A stretch of DNA of 19,565 bases from JAKAFX01 sp043196285. Its GTDB lineage: Archaea; Thermoplasmatota; Thermoplasmata; Thermoplasmatales; Thermoplasmataceae. How positions within the stretch are numbered: position 1 is the first letter of the stretch; each line of letters starts with the position of its first letter. Location: positions 1-19,565 of the forward strand of contig JBBYJL010000020.1 of the NCBI GenBank assembly GCA_043196285.1, given 5' to 3'. The notes under the pieces are model-generated. The model did no database searches. It saw only the letters and a program-made list of their open reading frames with translations, and had not been told where the DNA came from. The position numbers and the translations under genes were made by a program. Positions 15,277 through 19,565 of this stretch are shown in pieces.

Positions 15277-16212
15277 TCAATCAACCATAAGGCTTTCCCT
15301 TCTCTTTAAAAATTCCAGGTCTCTGCATACTACGCACAGGTCCTCAGTTGTTGGTGAACCGCAGTTTCTGCAAGTCTTAAGGTTCACCGAGGCACTAATA
15401 TTCGTTATCCCATCCTTTATACCCTCATAAAAGCTCAACATCGCCTGTCTGGTCCCCGGACTTCTTTCCTCAAGAATATCTATAACTTCGCGAAAGGTAT
15501 TACGATGTGCTCTGGCATAATAGGGGCACCAGCTTGAATCGAACCTGATACCCTTAATCATAGCATAGATCACAACCTCCCTTTCGGGGATTGTTCTGAG
15601 CGGCACTATTCTAGGTGTAAGCCCCTCTAAAGACCTGGAATGCGGCGCCAGTCTGGCCATTCTTGCCACATCTCCCTTCGCAACGTTCATCAGTATAGAC
15701 TGAGAATAATCATCAAGATTGATTCCAAGTGCAACATAGTCCGCATGCTGTCGCTCAGCAGCCTCATTCATAAGCTGTCTTCTCATTGGGCCGCAATGTG
15801 CACAGGGAATCCCGTCAGGATCAATCTTGACAATCTCATCCATCGTATATCCATTTCTTTCTTTGAAAGATACGACAGAGTGTTCCACACCAAGTTCCCT
15901 GCAAAGATTTTTCGCAGATTCCAGACCGCTGCTCCTGTAACCAGAAATGCCCTCGTCTATTGTGAATGCAGTAATTTTAACTTCTTTCCAGTCCTGATAA
16001 AACTTTCTAAGTACGTAAAGTGTTACAGAAGAGTCTTTTCCTCCGGAGATCGCGACTGAGATCGTTCCCTTTTTGTTGCGGAAATGAATCTGTTTCCTAA
16101 GTTCGCGTTTCACCCTGCTTTCGAAGAAATCAGCAAAGTGCTCACTGCAAAGGGCTGATCTGTTGTATCTAATCTCTATTATAGCATCCTGGTTGCAAAC
16201 AGAGCACTTCAT
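15277..16212 (-). CDS. tRNA 2-thiolation enzyme, TtuA/NcsA (Ncs6) family
   Basis: A 311-residue cytoplasmic enzyme that adenylates a uridine of tRNA and inserts sulfur, at U54 (TtuA) or the wobble U34 (NcsA/Ncs6); the sequence alone does not tell which. The N-terminal zinc site is Cys3, Cys6, Cys22 and His25. The PP-loop is SGGKDSS (56-62). Cys137 and Cys140 (PCAHCG) with Cys229 (SWCPY) are the ligands expected for the catalytic Fe-S cluster. The C-terminal zinc site is CRNCG plus CVVC (281-296). The usual GHNLDD motif reads GINLDD here, a small deviation. It starts 51 bases after the end of the PINA gene and may be co-transcribed with it. It lies next to a tRNA gene and near a sulfur operon. 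Confidence 0.9.
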   Translation of the reverse strand: MKCSVCNQDAIIEIRYNRSALCSEHFADFFESRVKRELRKQIHFRNKKGTISVAISGGKDSSVTLYVLRKFYQDWKEVKITAFTIDEGISGYRSSGLESAKNLCRELGVEHSVVSFKERNGYTMDEIVKIDPDGIPCAHCGPMRRQLMNEAAERQHADYVALGINLDDYSQSILMNVAKGDVARMARLAPHSRSLEGLTPRIVPLRTIPEREVVIYAMIKGIRFDSSWCPYYARAHRNTFREVIDILEERSPGTRQAMLSFYEGIKDGITNISASVNLKTCRNCGSPTTEDLCVVCRDLEFLKRRESLMVD

Positions 16213-16263
16213 GTGTTATTCTTGAAGCTGATCCTTTCCCCCCTTTAATACATTGAGAATTGA

Positions 16264-18060
16264 TCAGTCAACGAGTGAAACCTGTACGCTCTTTCCACTT
16301 TTCATAGCATTGTATATTGCAGTCCCAGCGTCGTTTTCTATTCTTATTCTGATTATCCCCTTGCTGGATGTTCTGGCTGTGATCAGAGGTATACCGTCAA
16401 TAAAAACGCGGGCATTTTGATTGGGGACTCCGACATCGATATATATTAGCCTGTTTTTTACCTCAAGAACAGCAGGAAGGAAATCGCCATCATTTTTCTT
16501 GGGTTCCATGGGTTCCACTTCAAGCTTGATTCCAAGAGCCGATTCTATTTCTGATATTGTCGAGCCTTTCCTGCCGATCAGCCTTGCAATTTTATCCTCG
16601 CTCACCTGAACTATGGCTTTTGAATCACTTATGAGCTTGACCTTGACCTCCCTGATTCCTGTGAACCTTGTGATCTCCTCCTCTATCTTGTGAATGGCAA
16701 GTTCGCTGAGAGGTCTCTGATCCCCATTCCTGTATATTGGCATCACAACCACCTGTTCACCATAGGTGTATATCTCAAACTTTTCCTCTCCGGTGAAGAA
16801 CTCCCTTATCACGATTACCGGTCTTGCAAGATCTTCCTGGCTCATTCCTGTCGGTACTTTGACAACATGCTCAGTGGTCATTACATGAACAACCTTTCCT
16901 CCGTCAATATAGAGAATTGTATCCACGACCTGCGGAATAAGGCCAAGTTCTATTCTTCCTATGAATCTCTGAATGGCATCAACTGGCCTCGTGGCATGAA
17001 CAACGCCAATCATTCCTACTCCGGACAGCCTAAGGTCTGAATAAACCTTGAAATCAGATGTTATCCTCATCTCGTCAAAAATAGTATAGTCTGTCCTTAC
17101 AAGGAGAATAATGTCACCTGTCTTTTCCATGGAATTTTCAAGTGCAGTATACTGGGTAATATCCCTGCTCACCTGAAGGTCTCTCGGGTTTTCCATTGTC
17201 TTAACGATGTTCCCAAGTCCGCTGAGATGCTCTGCCAGAGCCTGCACAAAGGTACTTTTTCCAGCTCCGGGAGAACCTGCCACAAGGACTCCAAAGGCAG
17301 ATTTCTCCAATCTCTCCACCAATCTGGGATCCAGCCCGTATTCATCAAGTTTGAGCTTCTTTATCGGTTTGACTGCGGTGATCTCAATCTCGTCTGAGAA
17401 AGGAGGTCTTGTTATGACTATTCTGATATCCTTCAGCTGGATGACTGTGGCTCCATACATATCCATCTCTATGAATGATTCACCCTCCTGTCTCCCTCTC
17501 TTGACTATATTGCTCGCAACGTTCTCTATGTCGTGCATGTTGATCTCGTAGTCCAGTCTTTCCAGTCTGTACTGTCCAGGAAGACCTCTTTTCACCATTG
17601 GCTTCATGTCTGCCTTAAGATGCACAGAAGAAGTAACATCATCAAAAAAATCCTCGATCTCTCTGACAGAGGTCTTTGGAGGTTCAAGGAACCTCACTGT
17701 TATACCCTTTATTGTGGCAATTTCTCTCTGAATATTATCACCAGTCACCAGGACAGCATCATTCTCCATTGCCACCTGCCGGATTAGCTCGTCTATCTCT
17801 CCGCTTTTGGCACGCTTTATCTGCCACTCATTAGGTCTCTTTCCATAAAATTCAAGATATATCTTATCTTTGTTTGCAAGCTCTCTCAGAACCTTTAGCT
17901 CTTGTAGTGCGGCAAATCCGATGGAGCGACCTTCATTGGCCTGATGTTCAATCTCAGCAATCATGGCCTCGGGCAGTATAACTCTCTCTCCCTCCTGTTT
18001 CCTTATGAAATTTGTAAACCTGCCGTCAACTATAACCGATGTGTCCGGAACAAATGTCAC
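16264..18060 (-). CDS. pina: PIN-ATPase-KH protein (PINA family)
   Basis: A 598-residue archaeal protein in three parts. A PIN nuclease-like domain (about 1-130) starts VPDTSVIVDG with acidic Asp6 and TGDN (106-109). A central secretion/RecA-like ATPase has Walker A AGSPGAGKST (261-270) and acidic IFDEMR (327-332). A C-terminal KH domain has the loop GRKGSTISEIE (496-506). The Sulfolobus protein PINA is a hexameric ATPase reported to migrate Holliday junctions, working with Hjc; a role in recombination is therefore likely, while RNA binding through KH remains possible. The start is GTG 18060, about 25 bases from a palindromic TATA box, so the mRNA is probably leaderless. It may be co-transcribed with the tRNA thiolase gene. 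Confidence 0.9.
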   Translation of the reverse strand: MTFVPDTSVIVDGRFTNFIRKQEGERVILPEAMIAEIEHQANEGRSIGFAALQELKVLRELANKDKIYLEFYGKRPNEWQIKRAKSGEIDELIRQVAMENDAVLVTGDNIQREIATIKGITVRFLEPPKTSVREIEDFFDDVTSSVHLKADMKPMVKRGLPGQYRLERLDYEINMHDIENVASNIVKRGRQEGESFIEMDMYGATVIQLKDIRIVITRPPFSDEIEITAVKPIKKLKLDEYGLDPRLVERLEKSAFGVLVAGSPGAGKSTFVQALAEHLSGLGNIVKTMENPRDLQVSRDITQYTALENSMEKTGDIILLVRTDYTIFDEMRITSDFKVYSDLRLSGVGMIGVVHATRPVDAIQRFIGRIELGLIPQVVDTILYIDGGKVVHVMTTEHVVKVPTGMSQEDLARPVIVIREFFTGEEKFEIYTYGEQVVVMPIYRNGDQRPLSELAIHKIEEEITRFTGIREVKVKLISDSKAIVQVSEDKIARLIGRKGSTISEIESALGIKLEVEPMEPKKNDGDFLPAVLEVKNRLIYIDVGVPNQNARVFIDGIPLITARTSSKGIIRIRIENDAGTAIYNAMKSGKSVQVSLVD

Positions 18061-18080
18061 GTATTGAAATTGGCAATTGG

Positions 18081-18090
18081 TATTTAAATA
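18081..18090. promoter_or_regulatory. Single palindromic TATA box between two divergent leaderless genes
   Basis: TATTTAAATA is a perfect 10-base palindrome and the only good TATA-like box in the 51-base gap. Its centre is about 25.5 bases from the GTG of the PINA gene (18060) and about 26.5 bases from the TTG of the asparagine-synthetase-like gene (18112). Both are the standard TATA-to-start distance, so both mRNAs would begin at or next to their start codons. Shared use is inferred from spacing. Confidence 0.65.
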
Positions 18091-18111
18091 ATAATAGGCA
18101 ATCCACAGTCA

Positions 18112-18879
18112 TTGATAGAAAAGAGCGATCTAATAGAAATGATATACATTCTCAAGGAGAACCTGTCAAAAGCCTCTCCTTTAAATTCTGCCATTGCATA
18201 TTCCGGGGGTCTGGACAGTTCAGTGCTCATGTATCTTGGTAAAAATAGGTATCACGCCTATACAGCAGGATTCCCCGGGTCAATAGATCTTGTTAACAGC
18301 ATCGTAAACTCATCCGTTATTGGGTTCAAGCCAACCACTATTATTCTTGACGACTCCATGATGCACAATGCAGTCGATGCAATCAGGAAGATAGATCCTT
18401 CAGTAACTCTGCAGGAACTAGGATATGAGTCAGTTCTTTACTTGGTTCTGAAGAACATAAAAGAGGATTGCCTGGTGACTGGGCAGGGTGCAGATGAAAT
18501 ATTTTACGGGTACAGGAGACTGGTAACATCAACTTTTCCAGACAATTCGAAGGACCTGAAGAGGCTGTTTGAAATAACTCTGAACAGGGAAGAGCGAATG
18601 GCTTCAGCACTCGGCAAAAAACTCATCACTCCTTTCGTGGACAGAAGAATAATCGATTTGGCTTCTGCGATTAATTCCAGAGATCACGTTGATGGATCTC
18701 AGGGAAAACTTGTGCTGAGGGAACTGGCGAAGCTTGCTGGAATGGAAAAGAGAATTTATACCATGAACAAGAAAGCTGCGCAGTATGGATCAGGCACAGA
18801 TAGGTGGATAAGGAAGAATATAAAATTGCATGAAATATCAGAAGCAGCACCAAACGGAAAAGTTGATTCAAATGCATGA
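18112..18879 (+). CDS. Asparagine-synthetase (AsnB) synthetase domain without glutaminase domain
   Basis: A 255-residue ATP-pyrophosphatase-type protein equal to the C-terminal half of AsnB. The PP-loop is AYSGGLDSSVL (29-39), TGQGADEIFYGYRR (123-136) matches the AsnB G-x-GADE-x-F-GY motif, and TPFVDRRIIDLAS and KKAAQYGSGT follow in the usual order. The N-terminal Ntn glutaminase that supplies ammonia is absent, so it must use free ammonia or a partner, or make a different amide. The TTG start is chosen because a TATA box sits 26 bases before it and no upstream codon in the gap fits better. The stop overlaps the start of an HxlR regulator, so the two are co-translated. Its true substrate is unknown; a clear asparagine synthetase exists at 1637-2593. 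Confidence 0.82.
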   Translation: MIEKSDLIEMIYILKENLSKASPLNSAIAYSGGLDSSVLMYLGKNRYHAYTAGFPGSIDLVNSIVNSSVIGFKPTTIILDDSMMHNAVDAIRKIDPSVTLQELGYESVLYLVLKNIKEDCLVTGQGADEIFYGYRRLVTSTFPDNSKDLKRLFEITLNREERMASALGKKLITPFVDRRIIDLASAINSRDHVDGSQGKLVLRELAKLAGMEKRIYTMNKKAAQYGSGTDRWIRKNIKLHEISEAAPNGKVDSNA

Positions 18880-19237
18880 CAGAGAACAAGAAAAGCAACG
18901 AAACAGAGCAAAGGCCTGCATGTTCAAATACGGTGATCAGATGGTTTGCGTCGATCCTTCCCTGCCACTTTTCAAGGTGCTGGGAAAAAAGGACTCTATA
19001 CTGATCATAGGGGTTATAGGCAATAGATCTGGAAAGAACAATTTCAATGAAATTATTGCAGATATCCCGGGGTCCAGCTCCACACTCATTTCGAAAAGGA
19101 TAAAGGAGCTTATCGGTTTAAATATAATATCCAGAAGCAAGACTGATGCAGGTCTGACATACTCGCTCACAGCATTCGGGGAATCCATACGCAATGCATT
19201 GCTTCCTTTGTTAAAGTTACTGGAAAGCCAGACTTAA
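18872..19237 (+). CDS. HxlR-like winged-helix transcriptional regulator
   Basis: A 121-residue protein with the HxlR/MarR-like winged helix: KVLGKKDSILIIGVIGN (35-51), NFNEIIADIPGSSSTLISKR (57-76) containing the recognition helix, and the wing LTYSLTAFGESI. Cys26 (MVCVDPSL) falls near the N-terminal Cys that senses oxidants or electrophiles in several HxlR members, so redox sensing is possible but not shown. I start it at ATG 18872, whose ATGCATGA overlaps the stop of the AsnB-like gene by 8 bases. ATG 18920, after AAAGG, is an alternative that would begin just before the conserved core. It may control its own operon. Confidence 0.8.
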   Translation: MHDREQEKQRNRAKACMFKYGDQMVCVDPSLPLFKVLGKKDSILIIGVIGNRSGKNNFNEIIADIPGSSSTLISKRIKELIGLNIISRSKTDAGLTYSLTAFGESIRNALLPLLKLLESQT

Positions 19238-19501
19238 TCGCACATCAACTGGAATATCTGGAGGAACTTTGAAGAATTCATCACATGTACTGAAAAACCC
19301 ATGTCCATGAGTTTTCGTGCAACATACCTTCCTGATGTTGATATCTCTAGACCTATCTGGTTCTCCTAGGAAAGATACCGATCCCTGAACCTGATCCATA
19401 CGTCTTCACTGTTTGCAATATCGTACTGGTTACAGACAGTGCCATCTTCCTTCGTTTCAGTTATGTTTATGTACATCCGAACCTATGAGTATTCCGATCA
19501 G
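19234..19501 (-). pseudogene. Decayed IS110-family transposase, N-terminal fragment
   Basis: Minus-strand remnant of a DEDD transposase. The start IGSDVHKHN (about 19483-19460) matches the IGIDVHK motif with the first catalytic Asp. One extra base near 19459 shifts the frame to ETKEDGTVCNQYDIANSEDVW. That frame then has an in-frame TAG (19366-19368) and goes on with GLEISTSGRYVARKLMDMG and FSVHVMNSSKFLQIFQ before TAA at 19234-19236. Only about 85 of the usual 300-400 residues remain; the rest, with the other catalytic residues, is gone. The fragment ends exactly at the 3' end of the HxlR gene, which overlaps it by four bases on the opposite strand. It is surely non-functional. Confidence 0.75.
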
Positions 19502-19565
19502 ATCCCTGGTGATTCTGTGAGAGTCAAAGCCGGATCATTCGTCACCAGTCTCCTATCCACCCCTG

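Noticed and set aside
19468..19565. Plus-strand frame beginning MYIRTYEYSDQIPGDS at the right edge
   Set aside because: It stays open to the window end and looks mildly coding, but only about 32 residues are visible and it overlaps the IS110 DVHK motif on the other strand. Not enough to call a gene.

Overview
The window reads as a chromosomal segment of an acidophilic archaeon of the Thermoplasmata, most likely order Thermoplasmatales. The strongest evidence is a close homologue of tricorn-interacting factor F1 of Thermoplasma. Supporting evidence is an extracellular G1 (A4-type) glutamic peptidase, a PIN-ATPase-KH protein, archaeal tRNAs without encoded CCA, and many promoters whose TATA box lies about 24-27 bases before the start codon, as expected for leaderless mRNAs. 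The gene names are my own recognition of protein families; no database search was run.

Layout. 1-409: the cut-off N-terminus of an IS5-like transposase abuts a 56-residue membrane ORF. 412-1497: a secreted G1 peptidase whose frame is broken by one TGA. 1637-3127: an asparagine synthetase of the asparaginyl-tRNA-synthetase type, divergent from an Lrp/AsnC regulator. 3190-3272: tRNA-Ser(GGA), followed by about 400 bases with no supportable gene. 3673-6817: an ammonium transporter and an AidB-like acyl-CoA dehydrogenase, both on the minus strand. 6875-9115: a NifX/NifB-like protein divergent from a mercury pair, a free-standing HMA metallochaperone and a mercuric reductase that lacks its own HMA domain. 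9335-10761: a three-gene operon of unrecognised membrane or extracytoplasmic proteins. 10798-11700: factor F1. 11754-15102: a sulfur-compound cluster (YeeE/YedE transporter, DsrE-like carrier, TauE/SafE exporter) divergent from a CARF-like winged-helix regulator. 15154-18060: tRNA-Ile(GAT), a TtuA/NcsA tRNA thiolase and PINA, all minus strand. 18112-19237: a glutaminase-less AsnB synthetase domain overlapping an HxlR regulator. 19234-19501: a decayed IS110-family transposase fragment.

How the parts may work together. Nitrogen: ammonium import plus an ammonia-using asparagine synthetase with an adjacent Lrp regulator, and a second asparagine-synthetase-like protein far to the right. Metal defence: the HMA protein can hand Hg(II) to MerA and stand in for the missing NmerA domain. 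Sulfur: YeeE, DsrE and TauE form a minus-strand operon whose likely controller is the divergent CARF-like regulator, with an inverted repeat between them. The most notable items are the CARF-like/sulfur arrangement, the unknown three-gene membrane operon, a single palindromic TATA box that seems to serve two divergent leaderless genes with GTG and TTG starts, and the in-frame TGA in the G1 peptidase.
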